From NCBI RefSeq assembly GCF_001269885.1, contig NZ_LHVH01000034.1, forward strand, positions 1 to 64,000: a stretch of DNA of 64,000 nucleotides, written 5' to 3'. The notes under the pieces were generated by a model, which was not told where the DNA came from, ran no database searches, and saw only the letters and a list, made by a program, of their open reading frames with translations. Positions 1-8,321 of the stretch are shown here, in pieces. The position numbers and the translations under genes were made by a program. Positions within the stretch are counted from its first letter, which is position 1; each line of letters begins with the position of its first letter. This DNA comes from Pseudomonas kilonensis. GTDB lineage: Bacteria > Pseudomonadota > Gammaproteobacteria > Pseudomonadales > Pseudomonadaceae.

Positions 1-75
1 CTCCACAAGCACCCACACGAATTGCTTGATTCAGTTGTTAAAGAGCGGTTGGTTGATTCTTTCGTCTCAACCGAG
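1..75 (-). other. 5' leader of a 16S rRNA operon (partial)
   Basis: Read on the minus strand this is the transcribed leader that precedes 16S rRNA in pseudomonads; the rRNA genes lie off the left edge. A boxA-like antitermination element (GCTCTTTAACAA) lies at 35-46. The identification rests on remembered similarity of the stretch around 1-46 to Pseudomonas 16S leaders and on the strong promoters just upstream. There is no coding signal. Confidence 0.8.
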
Positions 76-81
76 GCGCGC

Positions 82-109
82 ATTCTACAGCGCCCCGTGT
101 ATCTGTCAA
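82..109 (-). promoter_or_regulatory. rrn promoter, proximal
   Basis: On the minus strand TTGACA (104-109) and TAGAAT (82-87) are separated by exactly 16 bases. The discriminator GCGCGCCTC follows the -10 box, which is GC-rich as in stringently controlled rRNA promoters. It directly precedes the rRNA leader. Confidence 0.85.
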
Positions 110-201
110 GCGGTTATTTTAAGAAGTTTTCAAAGTTTCGCTTCGGAAACATCAACAACTTCAACCACTTGCGCTTCCGATCTCTCGTTAGCGGGAGGCG
201 A

Positions 202-229
202 ATTCTACAGCGTTACTCGCTGCTGTCAA
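202..229 (-). promoter_or_regulatory. rrn promoter, middle
   Basis: Minus strand TTGACA (224-229), 16-base spacer, TAGAAT (202-207), followed by the discriminator TCGCCTCCC. It has the same architecture as the proximal promoter and lies 120 bases upstream of it. Confidence 0.85.
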
Positions 230-404
230 CACCTCTTTTTCACCGCTTTCGACCGAGAAGATCGAATCGCCGATAGAGCCAAACAACACCGCTCTACCTG
301 CTCCTTCCGGGCTTCGATGACCTGAAGCCCAACACCTTCGAAACTTACTTAACTCATTGAATCTCAAGGAGTTTTCCGTTTCGACTGCGCCGGAAGTGGG
401 GCGA

Positions 405-432
405 ATTATAGACTTCCAGAATCTGCCGTCAA
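405..432 (-). promoter_or_regulatory. rrn promoter, distal
   Basis: Minus strand TTGACG (427-432), 16-base spacer, perfect TATAAT (405-410), discriminator TCGCCCCAC. It lies next to the 3' end of msrQ, so transcription from msrQ could read into the rRNA operon. Nothing else was seen in 110-440. Confidence 0.8.
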
Positions 433-439
433 CCCCTAA

Positions 440-1060
440 TTACGCTTTTGTTGCAGAAGGGACTTTCCTACCCAGCAAACGCGGGATCCGGCGCATAACC
501 GGCGGGACCCTCAACATCAACAGTACGGCACCTATAAAGGCGTATATCGACCACTCTTTCAGATCTGCCCGCACGATCCACAGCATATGGAGCAGTCCAA
601 GCACCAGGATCAGATAAACCAGCCGATGCAATTTCTTCCAGCGCACGCCAAGCCGCCGCTGACTGTAGCGATTGGAGGTGACCGCCAGCGCCAGCAGGCC
701 GAGAAACCCAAGCGCCCCAACAATAATGTAAGGCCGCTTGCTCAACTCGACACCCAGCTGCGACCAGTCGAACCCCAATATGAACGCCGCATACCCACTC
801 AAATGCAGCACCACATAAGTAAAGCACCACAACCCCAACTGCCGTCTGACCGCAACCCACCCCGCCCATCCCGTCAGCTTTTGCAGCGGCGTCATGCTCA
901 AGGTGATCAACAACAGGATCAACGTGCCCAACCCGAGCCGATCCACCAGCACCTTGCCCGGGTCAGGACCCAGCGAGTTCATCAAGGCCTCATAAAGCCA
1001 GAACAAAGGCCAGACCGCCGCCGCGATGAAGACGCCGACTCGCCAGACTGGAAAACGCAT
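440..1060 (-). CDS. msrQ: MsrQ, heme-binding membrane subunit of the periplasmic methionine sulfoxide reductase
   Basis: A 206-residue integral membrane protein of the ferric-reductase-like (YedZ) family that passes quinone-derived electrons to the periplasmic reductase MsrP. About six hydrophobic segments are visible (near residues 8-28, 45-60, 75-97, 112-128, 143-162 and 170-183). Histidines in the third and fifth segments (in LHLSGY, KKLHR and LLHML) are candidates for heme ligands. The length fits the family. The start ATG overlaps the msrP stop by one base (TGATG), so the two are translationally coupled. Confidence 0.93.
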   Translation of the reverse strand: MRFPVWRVGVFIAAAVWPLFWLYEALMNSLGPDPGKVLVDRLGLGTLILLLITLSMTPLQKLTGWAGWVAVRRQLGLWCFTYVVLHLSGYAAFILGFDWSQLGVELSKRPYIIVGALGFLGLLALAVTSNRYSQRRLGVRWKKLHRLVYLILVLGLLHMLWIVRADLKEWSIYAFIGAVLLMLRVPPVMRRIPRLLGRKVPSATKA

Positions 1061-2073
1061 CAGTAGTCCTTCCTCAGGTCCATCCCTGCATATAAAGAAG
1101 CGACTTCATCCTGATAGCCGTTGAACATCAACGTATCGCGAACATTGGGGCTGAACAGCCCGCTCGGCAAACGACGTTCACGCGCCTGGGTCCAGCGCGG
1201 GTGATCGACCGTTGGATTGACGTTGGCATAAAAGCCGTATTCGTCAGACGCAATGCTTTGCCAAGTCGTCTTCGGCTGCTCGCTCACCAAACTGATACGT
1301 ACGATGGATTTCACACTTTTGAAACCGTACTTCCATGGGACCACCAACCGCAGCGGCGCGCCGTTCTGGTTCGGCAACTCCCGTCCGTACATCCCAACCG
1401 CCAGGATGGCCAACGGGTTCATGGCCTCGTCCAATCGCAAGCCTTCGACATATGGCCAATCGATCAAGGCGAAACCGGAACGCTGCCCCGGCATGACCTT
1501 GGGATCCTGCAGGGTTTCGAAGCGGATGTACTTGGCCTTGGACGTCGGTTCGACCTGCTTTAGCAATGCGGAGATGGGGAAGCCGATCCACGGAATGACC
1601 ATCGACCAGGCCTCGACACAGCGCAATCGATAAATACGCTCTTCCAGTTGATAAGGCTTCATGAAGTCTTCCAACCCGTAGCGTCCCGGCTTGCCCACCT
1701 CCCCGTCCACGACCACGCTCCAGGGCTCGGTCTTCAACGATCCAGCATTGGCTGCCGGGTCTCCCTTATCGGTTCCGAACTCATAGAAGTTGTTGTAATG
1801 GGTTGCGTCCTTGAACGGCGTGATGGGCTCATTCTTGACCGTGACCGCGCCCCATTGGACCGAAGGCAGTTTCTCGGCAAACCAGGACGGCGCCTTGCCG
1901 GGCTCGACATCGGCATAACGCGCCGCATCGGCAGCACTGGCCCATCGTGGCAAGCTGCTCACGGCCAGACCCGCCATGGTTGCACCGAGCATCTGACGAC
2001 GGGATAGATAAAGGGATTCGGGCGTGACGTCCGATTCACGGCAGTCGGACGACTTGGGGATCTTGATCAGCAT
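1060..2073 (-). CDS. msrP: MsrP, molybdopterin-dependent periplasmic protein-methionine-sulfoxide reductase catalytic subunit
   Basis: A 337-residue enzyme of the sulfite-oxidase-like fold that repairs oxidised methionines in periplasmic proteins. A twin-arginine signal is visible (S24-R-R-Q-M-L-G followed by a hydrophobic stretch), consistent with export of a folded molybdenum-cofactor enzyme. Cys152 (in RLRCVEAW) matches the conserved molybdenum-ligand cysteine. It forms an operon with msrQ. The ribosome-binding sequence GGAG (2079-2082) lies inside an inverted repeat (2078-2121), see findings. Confidence 0.93.
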   Translation of the reverse strand: MLIKIPKSSDCRESDVTPESLYLSRRQMLGATMAGLAVSSLPRWASAADAARYADVEPGKAPSWFAEKLPSVQWGAVTVKNEPITPFKDATHYNNFYEFGTDKGDPAANAGSLKTEPWSVVVDGEVGKPGRYGLEDFMKPYQLEERIYRLRCVEAWSMVIPWIGFPISALLKQVEPTSKAKYIRFETLQDPKVMPGQRSGFALIDWPYVEGLRLDEAMNPLAILAVGMYGRELPNQNGAPLRLVVPWKYGFKSVKSIVRISLVSEQPKTTWQSIASDEYGFYANVNPTVDHPRWTQARERRLPSGLFSPNVRDTLMFNGYQDEVASLYAGMDLRKDY

Positions 2074-2077
2074 GACA

Positions 2078-2121
2078 ACTCCGCAGTATTGGAGGGCAGG
2101 TACACCAATAGACTGCGGAGT
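2078..2121 (-). promoter_or_regulatory. Inverted repeat overlapping the msrP ribosome-binding site
   Basis: Ten-base perfect arms ACTCCGCAGT (2078-2087) and ACTGCGGAGT (2112-2121). The stem extends inward through ATTGG/CCAAT with a two-base bulge. The msrP Shine-Dalgarno GGAG sits in the arm nearest the start codon. It could be a translational control hairpin, an operator, or the pssA 3' hairpin (there is no T-run). Confidence 0.5.
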
Positions 2122-2148
2122 ATGGGGGAAATTACATTAAGGCAACGT

Positions 2149-3000
2149 TTAGCGTCGGCGAAGACGCAACAAGTATTGCACCGGTCCGGAGGCGGCATAA
2201 CCCAGGAACACCAACAACAGAATACGTGGCGGATCACTGAACACCACCGCGAATACCAGCACCACTGCCAGAATTGCCACGAACGGCACGCGCCCCTTCA
2301 GATCCAGCTCCTTGAAGCTGTTGTACTTGATGTTGCTGACCATCAGCATCCCGGCCGCCGCAACCAGCAGCGCCACCAGAAACGACATTTTTGAACCCTG
2401 GATGCCGTAATCGCTGAATGCCCAGACAACACCTGCCACGACACCCGCCGCGGCCGGACTGGCCAGGCCGATGAAGTAACGCTTGTCAGCCTTGCCGACC
2501 TGGGTGTTGAAACGAGCCAGGCGCAACGCCGCACCCGCCACATAGACAAAGGCAACCATCCAGCCGACCTTGCCCATGTCCCCCAGCGCCCAACCGAACG
2601 CCAGTAAGGCAGGCGCTACGCCGAAGGCGACCATGTCGGACAGCGAATCGTATTCGGCGCCGAACGCGCTCTGGGTATTGGTCATGCGGGCCACGCGCCC
2701 GTCCAGGCCATCGAGCACCATGGCGACGAAGATCGCAATGGCGGCGAACGCGAAGTAACGGCTCGCCCCTGCGCTATCGCCAGCGCTCAAGGCAGCCTGG
2801 GCACTCATGGAGCTGATGATGGAATAGAAACCGGCGAACAGGTTCGCGGTGGTGAACAGATTCGGCAGCAGATAGATGCCACGATGCCGGACCTTACGGC
2901 CTTCTGCGTCATGGCCTTCTTCGACGTGCTCATCGATGGGCAACAGGCTTTCGGCGTCAGGAGCCTGGTTTGGCTCGTCGGGACGTTCGCTCATGGACAA
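2149..3000 (-). CDS. pssA: CDP-diacylglycerol--serine O-phosphatidyltransferase
   Basis: A 283-residue inner-membrane enzyme that makes phosphatidylserine, the precursor of phosphatidylethanolamine, from CDP-diacylglycerol and serine. The CDP-alcohol phosphotransferase signature DG-x2-GR-x8-G-x3-D-x3-D is seen in DGLDGRVAR...GAEYDSLSD. About seven hydrophobic segments follow a charged, acidic N-terminus of roughly 45 residues. It lies between ilvC and msrP on the same strand, separated from ilvC by a strong terminator, so it should have its own promoter in 3001-3095. Confidence 0.93.
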   Translation of the reverse strand: MSMSERPDEPNQAPDAESLLPIDEHVEEGHDAEGRKVRHRGIYLLPNLFTTANLFAGFYSIISSMSAQAALSAGDSAGASRYFAFAAIAIFVAMVLDGLDGRVARMTNTQSAFGAEYDSLSDMVAFGVAPALLAFGWALGDMGKVGWMVAFVYVAGAALRLARFNTQVGKADKRYFIGLASPAAAGVVAGVVWAFSDYGIQGSKMSFLVALLVAAAGMLMVSNIKYNSFKELDLKGRVPFVAILAVVLVFAVVFSDPPRILLLVFLGYAASGPVQYLLRLRRR

Positions 3001-3095
3001 TACCTTGCAACGGTGTGAAAAAATTCGACAGATGTCTGGGACGACGGTTCTACCGCAAACGATGCAGCTTTATACCAGAAGCCACCGCCCAAACG

Positions 3096-3123
3096 AAAAA
3101 ACGCGGCCAAGGCCGCGTTTTTC
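3096..3123 (-). terminator. Rho-independent terminator of the ilv operon
   Basis: Stem AAAAACGCGGCC (3097-3108) / GGCCGCGTTTTT (3111-3122) with a two-base loop, flanked by A/T runs, so potentially bidirectional. It starts about 17 bases after the ilvC stop codon. Confidence 0.85.
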
Positions 3124-3138
3124 GATCAAGTTCGCGAC

Positions 3139-4155
3139 TTAGTTCTTGGCTTTGTCGACGATCTTGTTGGCACCGATCCACGGCATCATCGAGCGCAGTT
3201 GCTCGCCGATGATTTCGATACCGTGGGCGGCGTTGTTGCGACGCTTGGCGGTCATCGAAGGATAGCCGGTAGCGCCTTCGCTGATGAACATCTTGGCGTA
3301 TTCGCCGTCCTGGATACGTTTCAGGGCGTTGCGCATGGCCTGGCGGGATTCGGCGTTGATGACTTCCGGACCGGTCACGTACTCGCCGTACTCGGCGTTG
3401 TTGGAGATCGAGTAGTTCATGTTGGCGATACCGCCTTCGTACATGAGGTCAACGATCAGCTTCAGTTCGTGCAGGCATTCGAAGTAGGCCATTTCTGGCG
3501 CGTAGCCAGCTTCAACCAGGGTTTCGAAACCGGCCTTGACCAGCTCGACGGTACCGCCACACAGAACGGCTTGCTCGCCGAACAGGTCGGTTTCGGTTTC
3601 GTCCTTGAAGGTGGTTTCGATGATGCCGGTACGACCGCCACCCACGCCAGCAGCGTAGGACAAGGCCACGTTCTTGGCGTTGCCGGACGCATCCTGGTAG
3701 ATCGCGATCAGGTCAGGGATACCGCCGCCTTTCACGAACTCGGAACGCACGGTGTGACCCGGAGCCTTCGGCGCGATCATGATCACGTCGAGGTCGGCAC
3801 GTGGCACAACCTGGTTGTAGTGGATCGCGAAGCCGTGGGAGAAGGCCAGGGTGGCGCCTTCCTTGATGTTCGGTTCGATTTCGTTCTTGTACAGCGCCGA
3901 TTGGAACTCGTCCGGGGTCAGGATCATGACCAGGTCAGCGGCAGCAACGGCAGAAGCCACGTCGGTCACTTTCAGGCCATGGGCCTCGGCCTTGGCAACG
4001 GTGGCCGAGCCTTTACGCAGGCCGACAGTCACGTCAACGCCGGAATCTTTCAGGTTGCACGCTTGGGCGTGACCTTGGGAGCCGTAGCCGATGATGGCGA
4101 CTTTCTTGCTCTGGATGATCGACAGGTCGCAGTCTTTATCGTAGAAAACTTTCAT
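3139..4155 (-). CDS. ilvC: Ketol-acid reductoisomerase (NADP+)
   Basis: A 338-residue class I (short) enzyme of isoleucine/valine biosynthesis that isomerises and reduces acetolactate or acetohydroxybutyrate. The N-terminal Rossmann motif GYGSQGHA (residues 23-30) and the C-terminal knotted helical domain with the metal-binding DLFGEQ and CLHELKLI motifs are present. Start ATG at 4155 is preceded by GGGGA at good spacing. It lies 45 bases after ilvH and ends the ilvB-ilvH-ilvC operon. Confidence 0.97.
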   Translation of the reverse strand: MKVFYDKDCDLSIIQSKKVAIIGYGSQGHAQACNLKDSGVDVTVGLRKGSATVAKAEAHGLKVTDVASAVAAADLVMILTPDEFQSALYKNEIEPNIKEGATLAFSHGFAIHYNQVVPRADLDVIMIAPKAPGHTVRSEFVKGGGIPDLIAIYQDASGNAKNVALSYAAGVGGGRTGIIETTFKDETETDLFGEQAVLCGGTVELVKAGFETLVEAGYAPEMAYFECLHELKLIVDLMYEGGIANMNYSISNNAEYGEYVTGPEVINAESRQAMRNALKRIQDGEYAKMFISEGATGYPSMTAKRRNNAAHGIEIIGEQLRSMMPWIGANKIVDKAKN

Positions 4156-4200
4156 GAATTTCCCCTATATCCGGCCGTTCAGGCCATTCGCTAATTTGGT

Positions 4201-4692
4201 TTAGATGCTCAGTACTTTGTCGCCACGGGCAATCCCGGTGACACCACTGCGTACGGTTTCCAGAATCGAGGCAGTGCCGATCGATTGAATGAAGCTGTCG
4301 AGCTTGTCGCTGGTACCGGTCAACTGAACGGTATAGACGCTGGCGCTGACATCGACGATCTGCCCACGAAAAATATCGGTAGTGCGTTTGATCTCGGCGC
4401 GCTGGGCGCCGGTGGCCTTGACCTTGACCAGCATCAGTTCACGCTCGATGTGAGCGCTTTCCGACAGGTCCACCAGCTTGACCACCTCGATCAGCTTGTT
4501 CAGGTTCTTGGTGATCTGCTCGATGATTTCATCGTGCCCTACGGTGGTCAGCGTCAGACGCGACAGGGTCGGGTCTTCGGTTGGCGCCACGGTCAGGCTT
4601 TCGATGTTGTAGTTGCGCTGCGAGAACAGGCCCACAACACGAGACAGCGCACCCGGTTCGTTTTCCAGAAGCAGGGAAATAATATGTCGCAT
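4201..4692 (-). CDS. ilvH: Acetolactate synthase small (regulatory) subunit
   Basis: A 163-residue regulatory subunit with an N-terminal ACT domain (MRHIISLLLENEPGALSRV, residues 1-19) that binds valine for feedback control, and a C-terminal ALS small-subunit domain. The start at 4692 is chosen because it lies two bases after the ilvB stop and matches the usual length; an in-frame start ten codons upstream would overlap ilvB. It works in complex with the ilvB product. Confidence 0.95.
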   Translation of the reverse strand: MRHIISLLLENEPGALSRVVGLFSQRNYNIESLTVAPTEDPTLSRLTLTTVGHDEIIEQITKNLNKLIEVVKLVDLSESAHIERELMLVKVKATGAQRAEIKRTTDIFRGQIVDVSASVYTVQLTGTSDKLDSFIQSIGTASILETVRSGVTGIARGDKVLSI

Positions 4693-4694
4693 GA

Positions 4695-6419
4695 TTAGGT
4701 ACGCTCCGTCTTGCTCAGCCACATATCGCGCATGGAGCCGTCTTTGATCTGCATCGGGTAGACGTGCTCGCTGGTGTCGACCGCAATATCGATCACCACC
4801 AGGCGATCCTTCATGGCGAACGCTTCCTCCATCTTCGACTTCAAATCCTTCGATTCGGTGATGCGCACGCCAACGTGACCGTAGGCCTCTGCCAGCTTGA
4901 CGAAATCAGGCAACGATTCCATGTACGAGTGCGAGTGACGACTGCCGTAGCTCATGTCCTGCCACTGGCGAACCATCCCCAACACGCCGTTGTTCAGGAT
5001 CACGATCTTCACCGGCAAACCGTATTGCAGGCAGGTGGACAGCTCCTGGATGTTCATCTGGATGCTGCCTTCGCCCGTGACGCAGGCGACATCAGTCTCT
5101 GGGAAGCTCAACTTGATGCCCATGGCCGCCGGGAAACCGAAGCCCATGGTGCCCAGGCCGCCGGAGTTGATCCAGCGATTGGGCTTGTCGAACTTGTAGT
5201 ACTGCGCAGCGAACATCTGGTGCTGGCCCACGTCGGAGGTCACAAAGGCATCGCCCTTGGTCACTTCGCACAGGGTTTCGATCACGGTCTGCGGCTTGAT
5301 CACACTGCCGTCACCCTTGTCATAAGGGAACAGGCCACGATCGCCGCGCCATTCATCAACCTGCTTCCACCAACTGGCCACGGACTCCTTGTTTGGAACC
5401 TCGCCGATTTCCTTGAGAATGGCGACCATTTCAGTCAGCACGCTCTCTACAGGACCGACAATCGGCACGTCTGCCTTGATGGTCTTGGAGATGGACGCCG
5501 GGTCGATGTCGATGTGGATGATCTTGGCGTTCGGGCAGAATTTCGCCGGACCATTGATGACGCGATCGTCGAAACGTGCGCCGACCGCCAGGATCACATC
5601 GGCGTGGTGCATCGCCAGGTTGGCGGTGTAGCTGCCGTGCATGCCGAGCATACCGATGAACTGACGGTCGGTACCAGGGAACGCGCCCAGGCCCATCAGC
5701 GTATTGGTGACCGGCAGGTTGAGCATTTTCGCCAGTTCGGTCAGCGGCGCGGAGCCACCGCCGAGGATCACGCCACCACCGGAGTACAGCACCGGACGCT
5801 TGGCCGCCAGGAGCATTTCGGCTGCCTTGCGGATTTGCCCGGAGTGGCCGCGTACGGCCGGGCTGTAGGAACGCAGCTTGGCTTTTTTCGGGAAGATGTA
5901 TTCGAACTTCTCGGCCGGGTTGGTCATGTCCTTGGGGACATCGACCACGACCGGGCCCGGACGACCGGATTCAGCCAGGTAGAAGGCCTTCTTCATGACT
6001 TCAGGGATTTCCGACGCGTGCTTGATCATGAAGCTGTGCTTCACGATCGGCCGGGAGATACCGATCATGTCGGTTTCCTGGAACGCATCGGTGCCCACCA
6101 GGGTGCTGGGCACCTGGCCGGAGATGATCACCATCGGAATGGAGTCCATGTACGCGGTGGCGATACCGGTGATGGCGTTCGTGGCGCCTGGACCGGAAGT
6201 CACCAGTACCACGCCGGCCTTGCCGGTGGCACGGGCATAGCCGTCAGCCATATGGGTGGCCGCCTGCTCGTGACGAACCAGGATGTGGGTCACTTCCGGT
6301 TCTTTGAACAGGGCATCATAGACATGAAGAAGAGCACCACCGGGGTACCCGTAGATATATTTGACGCCTTCGTCACGCAAAAAGCGGACGAGCATCTCAC
6401 CGCCAGATAAAAGCTCCAC
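4695..6419 (-). CDS. ilvB: Acetolactate synthase large (catalytic) subunit
   Basis: A 574-residue thiamine-diphosphate enzyme catalysing the first common step of branched-chain amino acid synthesis. It has the ThDP N-terminal domain with the catalytic Glu in VRHEQAA, a central FAD/Rossmann-like domain, and a C-terminal ThDP motif GEGSIQMN...NNGVLGMV. The GTG at 6419 is chosen: it gives the expected MELLSGGEML-type N-terminus and has GAGGTG six bases upstream. An in-frame ATG at 6500 would add 27 residues of poor quality. First gene of the ilvBHC operon. Confidence 0.95.
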   Translation of the reverse strand: MELLSGGEMLVRFLRDEGVKYIYGYPGGALLHVYDALFKEPEVTHILVRHEQAATHMADGYARATGKAGVVLVTSGPGATNAITGIATAYMDSIPMVIISGQVPSTLVGTDAFQETDMIGISRPIVKHSFMIKHASEIPEVMKKAFYLAESGRPGPVVVDVPKDMTNPAEKFEYIFPKKAKLRSYSPAVRGHSGQIRKAAEMLLAAKRPVLYSGGGVILGGGSAPLTELAKMLNLPVTNTLMGLGAFPGTDRQFIGMLGMHGSYTANLAMHHADVILAVGARFDDRVINGPAKFCPNAKIIHIDIDPASISKTIKADVPIVGPVESVLTEMVAILKEIGEVPNKESVASWWKQVDEWRGDRGLFPYDKGDGSVIKPQTVIETLCEVTKGDAFVTSDVGQHQMFAAQYYKFDKPNRWINSGGLGTMGFGFPAAMGIKLSFPETDVACVTGEGSIQMNIQELSTCLQYGLPVKIVILNNGVLGMVRQWQDMSYGSRHSHSYMESLPDFVKLAEAYGHVGVRITESKDLKSKMEEAFAMKDRLVVIDIAVDTSEHVYPMQIKDGSMRDMWLSKTERT

Positions 6420-6821
6420 GTTGTTCACCTCTAAAACGCCAGAATACCGACCCACAAAAAAGGGGACGGGTCTTAATAGGTTTACTTCTCGGCAGAGCAT
6501 GAGCGACGGTGGTCGCCGACTACGTCAGCACTGACTGAGCAAGTATTGGGATCGTCCCAAGTGTTGCGGGCCTTTCCCACCCAGCGCGAGGTAACGCGTT
6601 GCGGGTGTAACAGGTCGGCGCGGATGTGCGCCTCATGATCTGCCGAGTGGGTCTGCTTCTGGCAGTCCCTCTACAGCGGACTTTGGATTCTTCTGTTTCG
6701 CCTCCTTCAAGTCAAGTCGTCTATGTGCTTTATTCGAAGTAAGCGCATGAGAACGCAAGAAAAAACCTTTAAACGGCAACTGTGTTAGCTTCAATTGCGC
6801 AACCCATGACAAGGAAACAGC
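6420..6821. other. Divergent intergenic region between ilvB and the DUF4124 gene
   Basis: About 400 bases without a gene. On the minus strand TTGACT (6710-6715), a 17-base spacer and AAGAAT (6687-6692) form a possible ilvB promoter. This would give a leader of about 260 bases that contains the palindrome at 6546-6560. I found no leader peptide rich in Leu/Val/Ile codons and no attenuator hairpin with a T-run. On the plus strand AAGGAAA precedes the 6822 gene. Confidence 0.4.
6546..6560. promoter_or_regulatory. Palindrome in the ilvB upstream region
   Basis: TTGGGA-TCG-TCCCAA is a perfect 6+3+6 inverted repeat about 130 bases upstream of ilvB. It would lie in the 5' untranslated region if the 6687-6715 promoter is used. 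Its function is unknown; it may be an operator or an RNA hairpin. Confidence 0.35.
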
Positions 6822-7244
6822 ATGCGAATGATCTTCTTGACGGCCAGCCTGCTGGTTGGCCTGAGCCCGATGTGCATGGCCGGTCAGGTCTACAAATGGG
6901 TGGACGCCCAGGGCGTTACCCACTTCGGCGCCCAGCCGCCCGAAGGCACGGAAGCCACGACCGTGATCAAGTCCGCCCCGCCGCCCGCCAAACCGGCGGC
7001 ACCGCCGTCTGGCGGAGTCATTGGCGACCAAAAGGCCATCGACCAACAGGTCAAGAAACAGATTGCCGAGCAGGAAGCCCAACTCAAGGCGTTCTGCGAA
7101 CAGGCCCGGACCAACCTGGCGCAATTGCAGAACAATCCCAGGGTACGCGAAGACGTGGAGGGGGAAATGCGCCGCCTCACCGATGAGGAGCGGCGCCTGC
7201 GGATCGACGAGACCCGCAAGCAAATCGAGGAGAACTGTCAGTAA
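6822..7244 (+). CDS. DUF4124 domain-containing exported protein
   Basis: A 140-residue protein with a signal peptide (residues 1-20, ending CMAG) followed by the DUF4124 signature GQVYKWVDAQGVTHFG (about 21-36). A proline/alanine-rich linker comes next, then a charged helical C-terminal half (residues 65-140) likely to form a coiled coil. It is probably periplasmic. DUF4124 proteins have no assigned biochemical function. The start is supported by AAGGAAA upstream. Single gene, divergent from ilvB and convergent with the yqcC-like gene. Confidence 0.8.
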   Translation: MRMIFLTASLLVGLSPMCMAGQVYKWVDAQGVTHFGAQPPEGTEATTVIKSAPPPAKPAAPPSGGVIGDQKAIDQQVKKQIAEQEAQLKAFCEQARTNLAQLQNNPRVREDVEGEMRRLTDEERRLRIDETRKQIEENCQ

Positions 7245-7250
7245 CGTCGG

Positions 7251-7586
7251 TCAGCCGGCGTTGCTGATCAACTGATCGAACTCTTTTAGCAGGACCTGCA
7301 ACTGCCGGTCCTTGCCCTGCACATTGCGAGCAGCGAAGACCATTTCGGCCATTTCCTGAATCCCTGAGGCATTCGGCAACGGAAGATCCTGCTCGAGGAT
7401 GGCTTTCATCCTGGGCAGGAAGATCCATTGCAGCCATTGCTCGAAGTCCAGGGTGTCGACCGCGAACGGCTCGACACTGGCCAGCGCCTGCGCCGAAGGC
7501 GACACATCGCTCCACCAGCCCTGGACCCGCAGTTCCCGCTCGATCAACAGCAACTGATCGGCGATCTGAGGAAAACGCGTATCCAT
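7251..7586 (-). CDS. YqcC family protein
   Basis: A 111-residue soluble helical protein resembling E. coli YqcC, with the pattern LLIERELR-QGWW...PF-VDTLDFEQWLQWIFLPRM typical of that family. YqcC has no established function; in enterobacteria it lies beside the pseudouridine synthase gene truC, which is not the case here. The start ATG overlaps the stop of the upstream TPR lipoprotein by one base (TGATG), so the two are coupled. Confidence 0.8.
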   Translation of the reverse strand: MDTRFPQIADQLLLIERELRVQGWWSDVSPSAQALASVEPFAVDTLDFEQWLQWIFLPRMKAILEQDLPLPNASGIQEMAEMVFAARNVQGKDRQLQVLLKEFDQLISNAG

Positions 7587-8305
7587 CAGAGCGAAACCTT
7601 GGCCTTCTGACGGGCCAACGCCGCGCCAGCGGAATCGCCTTGTTTCTCACGGGCCTGGGCGATCAATTCCCATAGGCTGGCCTGAAGCGCCGGGCGACCA
7701 CTGGAGAATGTCAGGCCACGACGGGCCAGTTGTTCGGCTTGCGGCGCATCGCCCTGGGCCATGCGCACCTGGGCCAGGCGATAAAGCACTTGAGGTTCGC
7801 GCGGAGCGACACGTTGGGCACGCTCCAGGCTGGAAGACGCACCGTTGAGGTCACCGCCGGCCTGTTGCTGTTGCGCCGTGGTCAGCAGGGCCAGCACCGG
7901 GCCGTCCAGTTGTTCATCGGCGGACAAGCCACCGGAACTTGCCGACGGGATGCTGCTCGGCGTCGAAGGCATGCTGTAGCTGCCCTGATTGATCGGCGAG
8001 GTTTCGATAGGCCCAGGCGTGATCGGACCCGGCGTGATCGGCGTGCTGCTGATCGGCGCCGAGGCCGTCGCGCCACCACCAGGCACCATCACGACGACAC
8101 CGGTGTCGCCCTGCGGAATTGCCTGGACCTGGCCCTGCACCGGCCGCTTCACCGTCGTCTGCCGGAAACCGCCGTTGGCCGAGACCCGCTCACTGTTGGA
8201 AACAGCGGTGCCGGAGTCAACGACCGGAATCGAACCACGTTGCACGGTAGAGCAACCACTGAGCAAAGCCACGGCCGTTACCGCTGGAATCAACCACTTG
8301 TTCAC
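7586..8305 (-). CDS. Tetratricopeptide-repeat lipoprotein
   Basis: A 239-residue protein with a lipoprotein signal peptide (lipobox LLSGC, Cys18), a low-complexity stretch rich in Pro/Thr/Ser/Gly (about residues 70-120), and a C-terminal TPR-like helical domain (about 130-235). The start is GTG at 8305 with AGAGGG upstream. It lies 16 bases after mrcB on the same strand, suggesting a link with peptidoglycan synthesis, perhaps as an outer-membrane cofactor of PBP1b. That role is inference only. Confidence 0.75.
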   Translation of the reverse strand: MNKWLIPAVTAVALLSGCSTVQRGSIPVVDSGTAVSNSERVSANGGFRQTTVKRPVQGQVQAIPQGDTGVVVMVPGGGATASAPISSTPITPGPITPGPIETSPINQGSYSMPSTPSSIPSASSGGLSADEQLDGPVLALLTTAQQQQAGGDLNGASSSLERAQRVAPREPQVLYRLAQVRMAQGDAPQAEQLARRGLTFSSGRPALQASLWELIAQAREKQGDSAGAALARQKAKVSL

Positions 8306-8321
8306 TTGAAACCCTCTTTGC

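Noticed and set aside
3199..4194. Long open frame antisense to ilvC (331 codons)
   Set aside because: Shadow of a highly biased GC-rich gene; the minus-strand product is an unmistakable ketol-acid reductoisomerase.
4764..6410. 548-codon open frame antisense to ilvB
   Set aside because: Same codon-bias artefact; composition is rich in His/Arg/Gly with no recognisable domain.
6420..6500. ATG at 6500 as the ilvB start, with a 27-residue extension
   Set aside because: The extension lacks family similarity, while GTG at 6419 has a good GAGGTG site and gives the usual length.
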